From contig NZ_CP087715.1 in the NCBI RefSeq assembly GCF_020991125.1, positions 3,339,001 through 3,403,000 of the forward strand: DNA of 64,000 nt, in the 5' to 3' direction. This stretch comes from Microbulbifer celer. Lineage in GTDB: Bacteria > Pseudomonadota > Gammaproteobacteria > Pseudomonadales > Cellvibrionaceae. The notes beneath the pieces are model-generated. The model saw only the letters and a program-made list of their open reading frames with translations. It ran no database searches and had not been told where the DNA came from. Position numbers and translations under genes: made by a program. Positions 8,512 to 18,153 of this stretch are shown piece by piece (within the stretch, counting starts at the first letter, position 1; each line of letters opens with the position of its first letter).

Positions 8512-9861
8512 ATGGAGAGCAGAGTGAGCGACAAGTTTGCCGGGCTGAGCCAGTCTCAACTGGATGCCCACTGGATGGCGTACACAGGCAATCGACAGTT
8601 CAAGCAGGATCCGCGGATCATTACCGGGGCAGAGGGCTGCTATTACACCAGTGCCGACGGCCGCCGTATCTTTGATGGCCTTTCCGGCCTGTGGACCTGC
8701 GGCGCAGGCCACAACCGCCCAGAGATTGCCGACGCGGTCAGTGAGCAGTTACGTACCCTGGACTACGCACCGGCGTTCCAGTTCGGTCACCCCAAGGCCT
8801 TCCAGTTGGCGGAGCGCATCACCCAGTTCATGCCCGATGGCCTGAACCGCGTGTTCTTTACCGGCTCCGGCTCCGAGTCTGCTGAAACCTCCCTCAAGAT
8901 CGCGCGCGCTTACTGGCGCAAGAAGGGTATGCCCGGCAAGACCAAGCTGATCGGCCGCGCCAAGGGCTACCACGGGGTGAACTTTGGGGGTATCAGTGTC
9001 GGCGGTATCGGTGCCAACCGCGCGCTCTATGGCACCGCGGTGGATGCCGATCACCTGCCCCATACGGTGTTGCCGCAGAACAGGTTCTGCAAAGGCATGC
9101 CGGAAGAAGGCGCGCACCTGGCGGACGACCTGCTGGAGATGATCGCGCTACACGATGCCTCCAATATCGCCGCAGTGATTGTGGAGCCCATGGCCGGCTC
9201 CGCCGGGGTGCTGCCGCCGCCCAAGGGGTATCTGCAGCGTCTGCGGGAGATCTGTGACCAGCACAACATTCTGCTGATCTTCGACGAGGTGATCACCGCA
9301 TTCGGTCGTATGGGTGCCGCCACCGGTGCCGAGGCCTTCGGTGTGACACCGGACATCATCAACACCGCCAAGCAGCTCACCAATGGCGCCGTGCCCATGG
9401 GCGCGGTGATCGCGAAACGGGAAATCTACGATACCTTTATGACCCAGGGCGGCCCCGAGTATCTGCTGGAGCTTCCCCACGGCTATACCTACTCCGCCCA
9501 TCCGGTGTCCTGTGCCGCGGCACTGGCATCGCTGGATATTCTGGAGCAGGAAAACCTGTTCGAGCGCGCCGCAAACCTGTCGAACGTACTTGAAGAGAGT
9601 GTGCATCAGCTGAAGGACACCCCGCTGGTGTCCGATATCCGTAACTGTGGTGTGGCCGCCGGCCTCACTATCGAGGCGGCAAGCGGCGAGCCCCTGCTGC
9701 GGCCATTCCAGATCGCGATGAAGATGTGGGAGAAAGGTTTCTACGTGCGCTATGGCGGTGACACCATCCAGTTGGGCTTGCCGTTTGTGGCCGAGCCGGA
9801 GGAAGTGGATACCCTGGTTAGCGCGCTGGGCGACTCAATCAGAGAAGTCGCTGCAGGTTAA
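8512..9861 (+). CDS. Class III omega-amino acid--pyruvate aminotransferase
   Basis: 449 residues. This is a PLP enzyme of the beta-alanine:pyruvate transaminase branch: L-D-A-H-W-M-A-Y-T-x-N-R-Q-F at the start, G-L-W-T-C-G-A-G-H near residue 60, T-G-S-G-S-E-S-A-E for cofactor phosphate, L-I-F-D-E-V-I-T-A-F-G-R-M-G, and T-A-K-Q-L-T-N-G with the Schiff-base lysine. It converts beta-alanine plus pyruvate to malonate semialdehyde and alanine, or acts on similar omega-amines. ATG 8512 was taken; a GTG at 8524 has a better GGAGAG site and is possible. The next gene consumes the semialdehyde product, which fixes the pathway. Confidence 0.92.
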   Translation: MESRVSDKFAGLSQSQLDAHWMAYTGNRQFKQDPRIITGAEGCYYTSADGRRIFDGLSGLWTCGAGHNRPEIADAVSEQLRTLDYAPAFQFGHPKAFQLAERITQFMPDGLNRVFFTGSGSESAETSLKIARAYWRKKGMPGKTKLIGRAKGYHGVNFGGISVGGIGANRALYGTAVDADHLPHTVLPQNRFCKGMPEEGAHLADDLLEMIALHDASNIAAVIVEPMAGSAGVLPPPKGYLQRLREICDQHNILLIFDEVITAFGRMGAATGAEAFGVTPDIINTAKQLTNGAVPMGAVIAKREIYDTFMTQGGPEYLLELPHGYTYSAHPVSCAAALASLDILEQENLFERAANLSNVLEESVHQLKDTPLVSDIRNCGVAAGLTIEAASGEPLLRPFQIAMKMWEKGFYVRYGGDTIQLGLPFVAEPEEVDTLVSALGDSIREVAAG

Positions 9862-9865
9862 CTTC

Positions 9866-9910
9866 CCTACTCGTCATGCCCGCCTCGATCGGGGCCGGGA
9901 TGGCGATATA
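9866..9910. repeat. Possible REP-like remnant between the two catabolic genes
   Basis: The spacer holds CGTCATGCCCG and, after a short GC-rich centre, CCGGGATGGCG, an imperfect inverted repeat with the look of the dispersed G/C palindromes common between gammaproteobacterial genes. Only one copy is visible in this window, so its family status is uncertain. It might stabilise or attenuate the operon message. Confidence 0.3.
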
Positions 9911-9945
9911 AAAATCATGAATTACAGACTTGGAGAGGAAACAAC

Positions 9946-11439
9946 ATGAGCACTGTGGGCCATTTTATCAACGGCGAGATTGTAGACGCCGCCGAGCGCA
10001 CCCAGGACGTTTTCAACCCGGCCGAGGGCGCGGCATCCAAACAGGTGGCGATCGCCGCAAAAGAAACGGTGGAAGAAGCCATCGCCGCCGCGGATAAGGC
10101 CTATAGAACCTGGCGCAATACCCAGCCCGCCAAGCGCGCGCGTATCATGTTCAAGTTCAAGCACCTGCTGGAAGAAAACGCAGACAAGATCTGCGCACTG
10201 ATTGGTGAAGAGCACGGAAAAATCTCCCACGATGCCATGGGCGAGCTGACCCGCGGGATCGAGAACGTGGAATTTGCCTGCGGTGCGCCGCAGATGCTGA
10301 AGGGTGAGCACAGCCGCAATGTGGGGCCGGATATTGATTCCTGGAGCGAGATGCAGCCACTGGGCGTGGTTGCGGGCATTACCCCATTCAACTTCCCGGC
10401 TATGGTGCCGCTGTGGATGTTTCCGCTGGCCATCGTGTGCGGCAACACCTTTGTACTGAAGCCTTCCGAACGCGATCCCTCCTGCTCCCTGTATCTGGCT
10501 GAACTGCTGAAAGAAGCGGGGCTGCCGGACGGCGTGTTCAATGTGGTGAACGGAGATAAAGTCGCCGTGGATACCCTGCTAACCGATCCGCGCGTTGAAG
10601 CCGTCAGCTTCGTGGGCTCCACCCCGATCGCCGAATATGTCTACGCCACTGCCAGTGCCAACGGCAAACGCTGCCAGGCGCTGGGCGGGGCCAAGAACCA
10701 CGCGATCATCATGCCCGATGCCGACCTGGACAACGCCGTCGCAGCCCTGACCGGCGCCGCCTTCGGCTCCTCAGGCGAGCGCTGCATGGCACTGTCCGTT
10801 GCCGTCTGTGTGGGCGATGAAGCCGCGGATGCATTTATCGACAAAATGTCTGGCGCCATGCAAAGCCTGAAAGTGGGCGCCTACAGCGACAGTAGCAATG
10901 ACTTCGGCCCGGTAATCACCGAGGCGCACATGAACAAGGTCAACGGCTACATCGCCAGTGCGGCAGACCAGGGCGCCACCATCGTGGTCGACGGCCGCAA
11001 CCCGAAAGTGGAAGGCTATGAGAACGGTTTCTTCGTCGGCGGCACCCTGATCGATAACGTCAAGCCGGGTATGACCTGCTACGAAGAGGAAATCTTCGGC
11101 CCGGTGCTGCTGGTGGTGCGCGCCGAATCCATGGAACAGGCGATGCAGATGATCAACGATCACGAGTATGGCAACGGCACCTGTATCTTTACCCGCGACG
11201 GTGAAGCGGCGCGTTACTTCAGCGACAACATCCTCGTGGGCATGGTGGGTATCAACGTACCGCTGCCGGTGCCGGTGGCCTACCACAGCTTCGGCGGCTG
11301 GAAGCGCTCCCTGTTCGGCGACCTGGGCGCCTATGGTCCGGACGGTGTGCGCTTCTACACCAAGCGCAAAACCATTACCCAGCGCTGGCCCTCCAGCGGT
11401 GTACGGGAAGGGGCTCAGTTCTCTTTCCCCAGCAACTGA
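9946..11439 (+). CDS. mmsA: CoA-acylating methylmalonate-semialdehyde dehydrogenase
   Basis: 497 residues of the aldehyde dehydrogenase superfamily. The catalytic cysteine is residue 280 within G-S-S-G-E-R-C-M-A; the N-terminal F-I-N-G-E-I-V and I-T-P-F-N-F-P-A-M-V-P-L-W-M-F-P are typical of MmsA/IolA. It turns malonate or methylmalonate semialdehyde, CoA and NAD into acetyl-CoA or propionyl-CoA with loss of CO2. It follows the transaminase by 84 bases with a GGAGAGG site (GGAGAGGAAACAAC before ATG), so the pair degrades beta-alanine (and possibly beta-aminoisobutyrate) to acyl-CoA. Confidence 0.93.
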   Translation: MSTVGHFINGEIVDAAERTQDVFNPAEGAASKQVAIAAKETVEEAIAAADKAYRTWRNTQPAKRARIMFKFKHLLEENADKICALIGEEHGKISHDAMGELTRGIENVEFACGAPQMLKGEHSRNVGPDIDSWSEMQPLGVVAGITPFNFPAMVPLWMFPLAIVCGNTFVLKPSERDPSCSLYLAELLKEAGLPDGVFNVVNGDKVAVDTLLTDPRVEAVSFVGSTPIAEYVYATASANGKRCQALGGAKNHAIIMPDADLDNAVAALTGAAFGSSGERCMALSVAVCVGDEAADAFIDKMSGAMQSLKVGAYSDSSNDFGPVITEAHMNKVNGYIASAADQGATIVVDGRNPKVEGYENGFFVGGTLIDNVKPGMTCYEEEIFGPVLLVVRAESMEQAMQMINDHEYGNGTCIFTRDGEAARYFSDNILVGMVGINVPLPVPVAYHSFGGWKRSLFGDLGAYGPDGVRFYTKRKTITQRWPSSGVREGAQFSFPSN

Positions 11440-11778
11440 TCTGGAAACCGTTCAAGCTGCATACCCGGAAGCCAATTTCCGTGTATGCAGCTGATGCCAT
11501 TTCAATAAGTACTCCCCGCCCGAAAATCCGCCATATAAAAAAACGCCAGAAAAATATTCTTCAGGACAAAAACCTGCAATTTCTCGATAGACAATCAATC
11601 TCTCTACCCCGAGATAAAGCGCATGTCCTGCGGGATAAGCCGCCCGCCTCAGATGGCAGCGCGTGATATAAGAGCAATCATTCCGCGCCCTGCGCGCAGG
11701 GATTGATCAAGACTTTTCAGTCAATGTCAGCCAAAGACGTTCGATCAAAACCTCTAATCTAAGAAAAATGGGGACCCC
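11440..11778. other. Intergenic region with long hairpin
   Basis: After mmsA, arms AGCTGCATAC (11455-11464) and GTATGCAGCT (11483-11492) form a 10-bp stem with an inner CGGAA/TTCCG stem, but no T-run follows, so it is a poor intrinsic terminator; it may be an RNA stability element. The rest (to 11778) is AT-richer and should contain the promoter of the first aminopeptidase gene. No gene is supported here. Confidence 0.45.
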
Positions 11779-14475
11779 ATGACCAAGACAGGAAAATTTG
11801 CCGTCGGCGCGCTGTGCGCCGGCATACTCGCCGCCTGCAGCCTGGAGCCCAATCAGCTTCAGGCTACCGCTGGCACTTCCACCGCACATGTACTGATCAA
11901 ACCTGCTACTGCCCGCGAGAACGCGCCGGGCCAGTCCGAACAGTACGCAAAACTGCGCAAGCAACAGGTTGCCCAGGTGGACTACAAGCTGTCGGTCAAC
12001 ATTGACGGCACTGGTGAGGCGTTCTCCGGTCGCGTAGTCGCAGACACCCAGTTCCGCCGCAACCTGCTGCAGCCGCTGACCATCGATTTTGCCGGTGGTG
12101 AGGTTGAGGGCGTTGAGGTTGATGGCAAAGGGGTTCCGTTCGAATACAACGGTCACTTCATCACCATTTCCAACGAGCACCTGAAGGGTCGCAAGCACGC
12201 GATTGCCGTCGACTACCAGCACGCGTATTCCACCAACGGTTCCGGCCTGCACCGCTTCCAGGATCCGGTGGACGGCGAGGTGTACATGTACACTGACTTT
12301 GAACCCTACGATGCCAACCGCCTGTTCCCGCACTTTGACCAGCCGAACCTGAAAGCGCACTACACTCTGGACGTCACTGCGCCGAAAGACTGGACCGTGA
12401 TTACCTCCGTGCGCGAAGAAAACGTCGAGCAGAAAGGCGATTTCAATCACTGGGTATTCCCGCAGTCGAAGAAGTTTTCTTCCTACATTTTCTCTCTGCA
12501 CGCCGGTCCGTTCACCATGTGGGAGGACGATGCCGACGGTATCCCGCTGCGCCTGTTCGCGCGCAAGACCCTGGCGGAATACGTGAAGCCGCAAGACTGG
12601 TTCACTTTCACCCAACAGTCTTTCGAGTTCTTCCAGAAGTACTTTGAAGTGGATTACCCGTTCGTTAAATACGATCAGGTCATCGTACCGGACTTCAATG
12701 CTGGTGCGATGGAGAACGTCGCTGCGGTCACCTTTAACGAAGCTTACGTTTCCCGCGGTGAAAAAACCCAGGCCCAGCGCATGCGCCTCGCCAACGTGAT
12801 CGCCCACGAAATGGCCCACATGTGGTTCGGTGATCTGGTCACCATGAACTGGTGGGACGACCTGTGGCTGAACGAAAGCTTTGCCACCTACATGGCAAAC
12901 CTGTCCCTGGCGGAGAACAGCGAGTTCGACGATGCTTGGGAAAACTTCTACCTGGGCACCAAGCAATGGGCCTACGGTTCTGACCAGCTGCCCACCACCC
13001 ACGCGATTCAGCTGCCAGTGAAAAATACCGATGAAGCATTCGCCAACTTTGATGGCATCACCTACGGCAAGGGTGGCTCCATTCTCAAACAGTTGCCCTA
13101 CTACCTCGGCAAAGAGGAGTTCCGTAAAGGGGTATCCAATTACCTGAAAGACCTTTCTTACAGGAACTCCACCCTGGATGACTTTATGGGTCACCTGGGT
13201 AAGGCCGCGGGTAAAGACCTGGATACATGGCAACAGCAGTGGCTGTACCAGGCCGGCCTGAACACCATCCAGGCGAACTTCCAGTGTGAGGGTGGCAAGA
13301 TCGCCAGCCTGACCATTGAGCAGAGCGCCCCCGAGGAGTACCCGACCCTGCGCGAACAGCGCACCCAGGTGGGTCTGTACAACATGGACGGTGACAAGAT
13401 GGTGCTGAGCAAGGCCATCCCGGTGACCTACAGCGGAGCCAGCACCGGCGTTGCTGCCGCCAAAGGGGAGGCCTGTCCGCAGATCGTCTATCCCAACGAG
13501 GGCGACTGGGCCTTCGCCAAGGTGAATCTTGACCAGGTGTCTGTGGACAATATGTCCAAGCATATCAACGATATCGAAAGCCCGTTCACCCGTCTGATGA
13601 TGTGGCAAAGCCTCAACGACAGCGTGACCGACGCCAAAATGCCCCTGGATTCGTATGTGCGCTTTGTACTGGCCAATGCCGGCGCGGAACGGGACATTAA
13701 CGTAATCCGCATGATTTCCCGGCACCTGGGCAGCGCTAACGGGTACATGAATCAAATTGAGATGGATCAGGATGTACGCAAAGAACTGCAACTGGCGATT
13801 GAAGCGTTTGCCTGGAAACAGCTGAACAGTGCACCCGCTGGTAGCGATGCACAGAAAGTCTGGTTCGGAACCTTCACCGATGTCGCCCATTCCGATAAGG
13901 CGCTGGCAAATGCCAGCAAGCTGCTGAAGGGCGAGCTCACCATTGCAGGGCTGGAACTGGACCCAGACAAGCGCTGGGGACTGATCGCACTGCAGAATGA
14001 AAATCTCTACGGTGACTTCGACAAGGCGATCAAAGACGAGCTGGCCAAAGACAGCTCTGACCGCTCCCAGCTGAATGCCATCGCCGCGGAAGCCCTGCGC
14101 CCGCAGCAGGAGATCAAGGCCAAGTGGCTGGAGAACATCCTGAGCAAACGCGATCAGTTCAAACTGGCCCAACTCAAGTATGCAGCCGGCGCCCTGTTCC
14201 CCAGCGAGCAGCAGGACCTCTACGAAGAGAACGTCGATCGCATTATTGCCGCGCTGGATGAGGTTAACAGCAGTGATTCACCGGAGCTGGTTGACACCTA
14301 TGCAACCCTGTTCCCGTTCAACTGCAGCGTGCAGGGTGTAGCACAGATCAGCAGTATTCTCGACAGCGGCAAGCAACTGAATCCGCTGCTGGAGAAAGCG
14401 CTGAAAAACCGTCGTTTCAACAACCAGCGCTGTCTGGACATGGCCGCGGCCATGAAAGGCAACACCGCAGGCTGA
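11779..14475 (+). CDS. M1 family metallo-aminopeptidase, predicted lipoprotein
   Basis: 898 residues. Signal peptide with lipobox L-A-A-C; cysteine 20 is the predicted lipid anchor. The gluzincin motif H-E-M-A-H starts at H343, with the third zinc ligand in N-E-S-F-A, and the substrate motif G-A-M-E-N about 40 residues before. The C-terminal third matches the ERAP1-like helical domain seen in the secreted M1 group. It removes N-terminal residues from peptides at the cell surface or periplasm, feeding amino-acid uptake. A very similar gene follows, so this is a tandem duplication; here only this copy is lipidated. A UUCG-loop terminator ends the gene. Confidence 0.93.
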   Translation: MTKTGKFAVGALCAGILAACSLEPNQLQATAGTSTAHVLIKPATARENAPGQSEQYAKLRKQQVAQVDYKLSVNIDGTGEAFSGRVVADTQFRRNLLQPLTIDFAGGEVEGVEVDGKGVPFEYNGHFITISNEHLKGRKHAIAVDYQHAYSTNGSGLHRFQDPVDGEVYMYTDFEPYDANRLFPHFDQPNLKAHYTLDVTAPKDWTVITSVREENVEQKGDFNHWVFPQSKKFSSYIFSLHAGPFTMWEDDADGIPLRLFARKTLAEYVKPQDWFTFTQQSFEFFQKYFEVDYPFVKYDQVIVPDFNAGAMENVAAVTFNEAYVSRGEKTQAQRMRLANVIAHEMAHMWFGDLVTMNWWDDLWLNESFATYMANLSLAENSEFDDAWENFYLGTKQWAYGSDQLPTTHAIQLPVKNTDEAFANFDGITYGKGGSILKQLPYYLGKEEFRKGVSNYLKDLSYRNSTLDDFMGHLGKAAGKDLDTWQQQWLYQAGLNTIQANFQCEGGKIASLTIEQSAPEEYPTLREQRTQVGLYNMDGDKMVLSKAIPVTYSGASTGVAAAKGEACPQIVYPNEGDWAFAKVNLDQVSVDNMSKHINDIESPFTRLMMWQSLNDSVTDAKMPLDSYVRFVLANAGAERDINVIRMISRHLGSANGYMNQIEMDQDVRKELQLAIEAFAWKQLNSAPAGSDAQKVWFGTFTDVAHSDKALANASKLLKGELTIAGLELDPDKRWGLIALQNENLYGDFDKAIKDELAKDSSDRSQLNAIAAEALRPQQEIKAKWLENILSKRDQFKLAQLKYAAGALFPSEQQDLYEENVDRIIAALDEVNSSDSPELVDTYATLFPFNCSVQGVAQISSILDSGKQLNPLLEKALKNRRFNNQRCLDMAAAMKGNTAG

Positions 14476-14517
14476 TCAACGATCAGATCAACGACGCGCC
14501 GGTATCGCCGGCACAGG

Positions 14518-14540
14518 AAAGGCCCTTCGGGGCCTTTTTT
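14518..14540 (+). terminator. Intrinsic terminator with TTCG tetraloop
   Basis: AAAGGCCC and GGGCCTTT pair around a TTCG loop and are followed by a T-run, about 45 bases after the stop of the first M1 gene. The two peptidase genes are therefore probably separate transcripts. Confidence 0.9.
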
Positions 14541-14666
14541 GTTGCCGGTTGCCATTTCGCCTTTTTATTCAAGCGGGCACTCGGGCTACACTGGGCCACA
14601 AAGACTGGAACACAAAATAACGGCATGCCCGATGTCATACCCGACAACACGGCTTTCGGAGAGCTT

Positions 14667-17333
14667 ATGAAAAATCGATTCACTTTCGCCGGCATCGCCG
14701 CGTGCGTACTCGCCGGCACCATAGCGTCAGCGACTGTCGCCGCGCCGGACACTGCAGCCTCAATCACAGATCGGACCAACCGCCCACTACTTACCGCCGA
14801 GTATGCGGAGCTGCGCAGACAACAGATTGCGGACGTGGACTACCGGATCGAAGTGGCGCTGGATAACAAATCCGAAAGCTTCAGCGGCCGCGTCGTCGCC
14901 GATGTCACCCTCGCCCGCGATCTGGCAAAGCCGCTCACCATCGACTTTGCCGATGGCAAAGTGAAGAAAGTAACTGTGGACGGCAACCCGGTAACGTATG
15001 AATACGAAGGCAATTTCATTGCCCTCGCCCCGGACAATCTGGGCAAAGGCAAGCACACCATTACCGTCGAGTACGAACACCCCTATTCCAACGACGGTTC
15101 CGGCCTGCATCATTTCAAGGACCCGCAGGACGGCAGCGTTTATCTATACACCCACTTCGAGCCCTACAAAGCCAACCGATTTTTCCCGCACTTTGATCAG
15201 CCGGACCTGAAGGCCCGCTACACCGTCACCGTCACTGCACCGGGATCCTGGGAAGTGATCACCGCGACTCGGGAAGAAAAAATCGACGAGCTGGAGAATG
15301 GTTTCAAACGCTGGCACTTCCCGCAGTCGAAAAAGTTCTCCTCCTATATTTTCCCGCTACACGCTGGTCCTTACGTGGTGTGGGAAAGTGATGCCGATGG
15401 CATTCCGCTGCGTCTGTTCGCCCGCAAGACCATGTCGGAATACGTCAAGCCGGAAGACTGGTTCAAGTTCACCAGCGAGTCATTCGATTTCTTCCAGAAA
15501 TATTTCGACATTCCCTATGCGTTTGAAAAGTACGACCAGGTGATCGTGCCGGACTTCACCATCGGGGCAATGGAAAACGTGGCGGCGGTCACCTTTAACG
15601 AGCGCTACTACGTCAGCCGCGGCAGTAAAACCCAGGCACAGCGCCAGCGTCTCGCCAATGTCATCGCCCACGAAATGGCGCACATGTGGTTTGGCGATCT
15701 GGTGACCATGGAATGGTGGAATGGCCTGTGGCTGAAGGAGAGCTTTGCTACCTATATGGCAAGCCTGGCGCTGGCGGAGAACAGCGAATTCGACGATGTA
15801 TGGCAGAATTTTTACCTGGGTTCCAAGCAGTGGGCGTACGGTTCTGACCAGCTGCCCACCACCCATCCCATCGAGGTACCGGTACCCAATACGGACGAGG
15901 CCTTCTCCAACTTTGATGGTATCACCTACGGCAAGGGCGGTTCGGTACTGAACCAGCTGCCCTACTATCTGGGTAAGGAAGCGTTCCGGGAAGGCGTCAG
16001 CAATTATCTGAAGGAGTTTTCTTACGGCAACGCCGAACTGAGCGATTTTATGAACGCACTGGGCAAAGCCGCCGGTAAGAATCTGGACCAGTGGACCCAG
16101 CGCTGGTTATACAAGGCCGGGCTCAACACCATTTCCGTCCAGTATCAATGCAGCAACAACAAAATCTCTGAGCTGACCATTGAACAGACCGCTCCGAAAC
16201 AATACCCGACGCTGCGCTCACAAAAAGTCCAGCTGGGTATTTACCGGATGCAGGGCGATAAGGTGGCACGCGTCGCCAAGGTGCCGGTGATATACAGTGG
16301 CGCCAGGACCGCAGTAAAAGATGCGGTGGGGATGCCCTGCCCGCAGATACTCAACCCCAATGATGAAGACTGGGCCTATGTTAAAACCCGGCTCGATGGA
16401 AAGTCTGTAGCAACGATCAACCAGCATATCAACGATATTGAAAGCCCCTTCACCCGCCTGATGCTGTGGCAAAGCCTGTTTGATTCCGTCACCGACGCAC
16501 AACTGCCGCTGACCGACTGGATCGATTTTGCGCTGAAGAGCGCCGGCAGCGAGTCCGACATCAATGTAATTCGCCTGATCAGTAAGAACCTGCAAAGCGC
16601 ACGCAACTATCTCTACCGTCTGGGGCTCCCCACATCTCTGCGCGAGGAACAACTGCAGGCCATCGAGACCTTCGCATGGCAGCAATTGAACAGTGCGCCC
16701 GCGGGCAGCGATGCGCAGAAAACCTGGTTCCACGCCTTTACGGAACTGGCATCCAGCGAACAAGCCCTGCAACACGCCTCGGAACTGCTGGACGGTAAAC
16801 GCATCATCGAAGGGCTGGACATCGACAAGGATCGCAGCTGGCCACTGATTGCGCTGCTCAACCGGCACCTCTATGGCGATTACGAACAGCGCATAGCGGA
16901 TCAATTGAAGAAGGACAACACCGATCGCGCCCGCAACGCCGCGATTGCCTCCCGCGCCGGACGTCCGACAGAGGCGGCCAAGAAAGAGTGGCTGGAGAAT
17001 ATTCTCGACAAGCGCGATCAGTTCAAACTGAGCCAGATCAAAGCCGCGGCTGGCAATCTGTTCCCGGCGGAGCAGCTCCATCTGTACCGCGAGTTTGCCC
17101 CCAGAATGTTTGACGCGGTGCCCAAAGTGAGCGACACCGGCGATACACTGTACAACAAGGCTTACGCCATGTTGTTTCCGATTGCCTGCAGCAAGGCGGA
17201 TATCGCTGCGTATACCACGGTCCTGAAAAATACCGACCTGATGCCGGCGCTCGGCCGCGTACTGAAGGACCGAAAGCAGCAGAGTATCTGGTGCAGCAGG
17301 ATGAAAATCCGCCAGCGTCAGGCCCACCCCTGA
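14667..17333 (+). CDS. M1 family metallo-aminopeptidase, secreted paralogue
   Basis: 888 residues. The start at 14667 has GGAGAG upstream; an in-frame ATG at 14625 would spoil the signal peptide. The N-terminus is a Sec signal of about 30 residues ending near T-V-A-A; a cysteine at 13 sits too early for a normal lipobox. H-E-M-A-H starts at H335 and G-A-M-E-N precedes it, as in the neighbour, to which it aligns over its whole length (same T-Y-x-x-Y-R-I... V-D-Y-R-I/L entry and same end). Differences include E-W-W-N-G-L-W-L-K-E-S in place of N-W-W-D-D-L-W-L-N-E-S at the active site. Role: periplasmic or secreted aminopeptidase; specificity probably differs from the lipidated copy. Confidence 0.92.
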   Translation: MKNRFTFAGIAACVLAGTIASATVAAPDTAASITDRTNRPLLTAEYAELRRQQIADVDYRIEVALDNKSESFSGRVVADVTLARDLAKPLTIDFADGKVKKVTVDGNPVTYEYEGNFIALAPDNLGKGKHTITVEYEHPYSNDGSGLHHFKDPQDGSVYLYTHFEPYKANRFFPHFDQPDLKARYTVTVTAPGSWEVITATREEKIDELENGFKRWHFPQSKKFSSYIFPLHAGPYVVWESDADGIPLRLFARKTMSEYVKPEDWFKFTSESFDFFQKYFDIPYAFEKYDQVIVPDFTIGAMENVAAVTFNERYYVSRGSKTQAQRQRLANVIAHEMAHMWFGDLVTMEWWNGLWLKESFATYMASLALAENSEFDDVWQNFYLGSKQWAYGSDQLPTTHPIEVPVPNTDEAFSNFDGITYGKGGSVLNQLPYYLGKEAFREGVSNYLKEFSYGNAELSDFMNALGKAAGKNLDQWTQRWLYKAGLNTISVQYQCSNNKISELTIEQTAPKQYPTLRSQKVQLGIYRMQGDKVARVAKVPVIYSGARTAVKDAVGMPCPQILNPNDEDWAYVKTRLDGKSVATINQHINDIESPFTRLMLWQSLFDSVTDAQLPLTDWIDFALKSAGSESDINVIRLISKNLQSARNYLYRLGLPTSLREEQLQAIETFAWQQLNSAPAGSDAQKTWFHAFTELASSEQALQHASELLDGKRIIEGLDIDKDRSWPLIALLNRHLYGDYEQRIADQLKKDNTDRARNAAIASRAGRPTEAAKKEWLENILDKRDQFKLSQIKAAAGNLFPAEQLHLYREFAPRMFDAVPKVSDTGDTLYNKAYAMLFPIACSKADIAAYTTVLKNTDLMPALGRVLKDRKQQSIWCSRMKIRQRQAHP

Positions 17334-17371
17334 GGGCTAAACACTGCCGGAGTCATTACCGCGATCAATGT

Positions 17372-17432
17372 CGGGGCGACCATGGAGCAGCGCCAAACGT
17401 GGTATTACACGCGCTTACACGAGGTCGCCCCG
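17372..17432. other. Long inverted repeat, possible structured RNA
   Basis: CGGGGCGACC (17372-17381) pairs perfectly with GGTCGCCCCG (17423-17432) around 41 bases that contain a further CGTG/CACG stem. No T-run follows. It sits 40 bases after the second M1 gene and 180 before the DUF2059 gene, so it may act as a 3-prime structure or leader element. No known riboswitch consensus is recognised. Confidence 0.4.
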
Positions 17433-17611
17433 GAAATACAGGCGTGATATAACGGCACTCTCGCGTTGAGTTATGTCAAACCGTGCGTTGTCACCTCTGG
17501 TAAACCGGCTGTTTTACAATCCGGAAGCGAATAAAAAGCTACTTGAACTGAAAACCACTAAAACCTCAAAGCACTACAACCAAAAGTCACTAGAACTCGA
17601 AAGGAAGTACC

Positions 17612-18115
17612 GTGAAAAAAATTCTGATCACACTCGTCGCCGCCCTGATGACACCGCTGGCCTTTGCGGCACAGCCAAGCGGCGAATCCATTCGCGAACT
17701 TATGGAAATCACTGATACCCGCAATCTGGTTGAGAACGGGATGAATCAGGCAGACCAGATGATGCAGGCCTCTATGCGCCAGGCGCTGCAGGGCCAGACC
17801 ATTCCCGCAGAAGATCAGAAAGTGCTCGATGACATGCGGGCAGATATGATGGCACTGTTGAAAGAGGAAATGAGCTGGACTTCCATGGAGCCGCTGTTCA
17901 CCGAGGTATACCAGAAGTCGCTGACCCAGTCCGAAGTGGACGGCATGCTGGAGTTCTATAAATCAAAAGCCGGCAAAGCCGTGGTGGCAAAAATGCCGCT
18001 GATCATGCAGAACACCATGACCCTGATGCAGCAGCGCATGGCCGGCGTGGCACCGAAGATGCAAGAAATTCAGGCTACAGCGATGGCGAAGCTGCAGGAG
18101 AACAAATCCGAGTAA
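17612..18115 (+). CDS. DUF2059 periplasmic protein
   Basis: 167 residues from a GTG preceded by AAAGGAAG. A clear Sec signal ends at A-F-A after about 20 residues. The body is almost wholly helical, methionine- and glutamine-rich, with the DUF2059 pattern Y-Q-K-S-L-T-Q-S-E-V-D-G-M-L-E-F-Y-K-S near residue 110 followed by G-K-A-V-x-x-K-M-P. Members are exported proteins of unknown function found across proteobacteria. It is monocistronic, ended by a GC-rich hairpin. Confidence 0.88.
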   Translation: MKKILITLVAALMTPLAFAAQPSGESIRELMEITDTRNLVENGMNQADQMMQASMRQALQGQTIPAEDQKVLDDMRADMMALLKEEMSWTSMEPLFTEVYQKSLTQSEVDGMLEFYKSKAGKAVVAKMPLIMQNTMTLMQQRMAGVAPKMQEIQATAMAKLQENKSE

Positions 18116-18123
18116 CGCTTGAG

Positions 18124-18153
18124 CCGGGGTGCGCCATCATGCCACCCCGGTTT
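18124..18153 (+). terminator. Weak intrinsic terminator
   Basis: CCGGGGTG (18124-18131) pairs with CACCCCGG (18143-18150), followed only by TTT, just after the DUF2059 stop. Confidence 0.6.

Noticed and set aside
11707..14172. Long minus-strand open frame of over 800 codons
   Set aside because: It is antisense to the first M1 peptidase, has biased low-complexity composition and no family motif; it arises from high-GC codon use in the real gene.
17473..17715. Plus-strand open frame overlapping the DUF2059 start
   Set aside because: No ribosome site, lysine/arginine-biased random look and heavy overlap with a well-supported gene.
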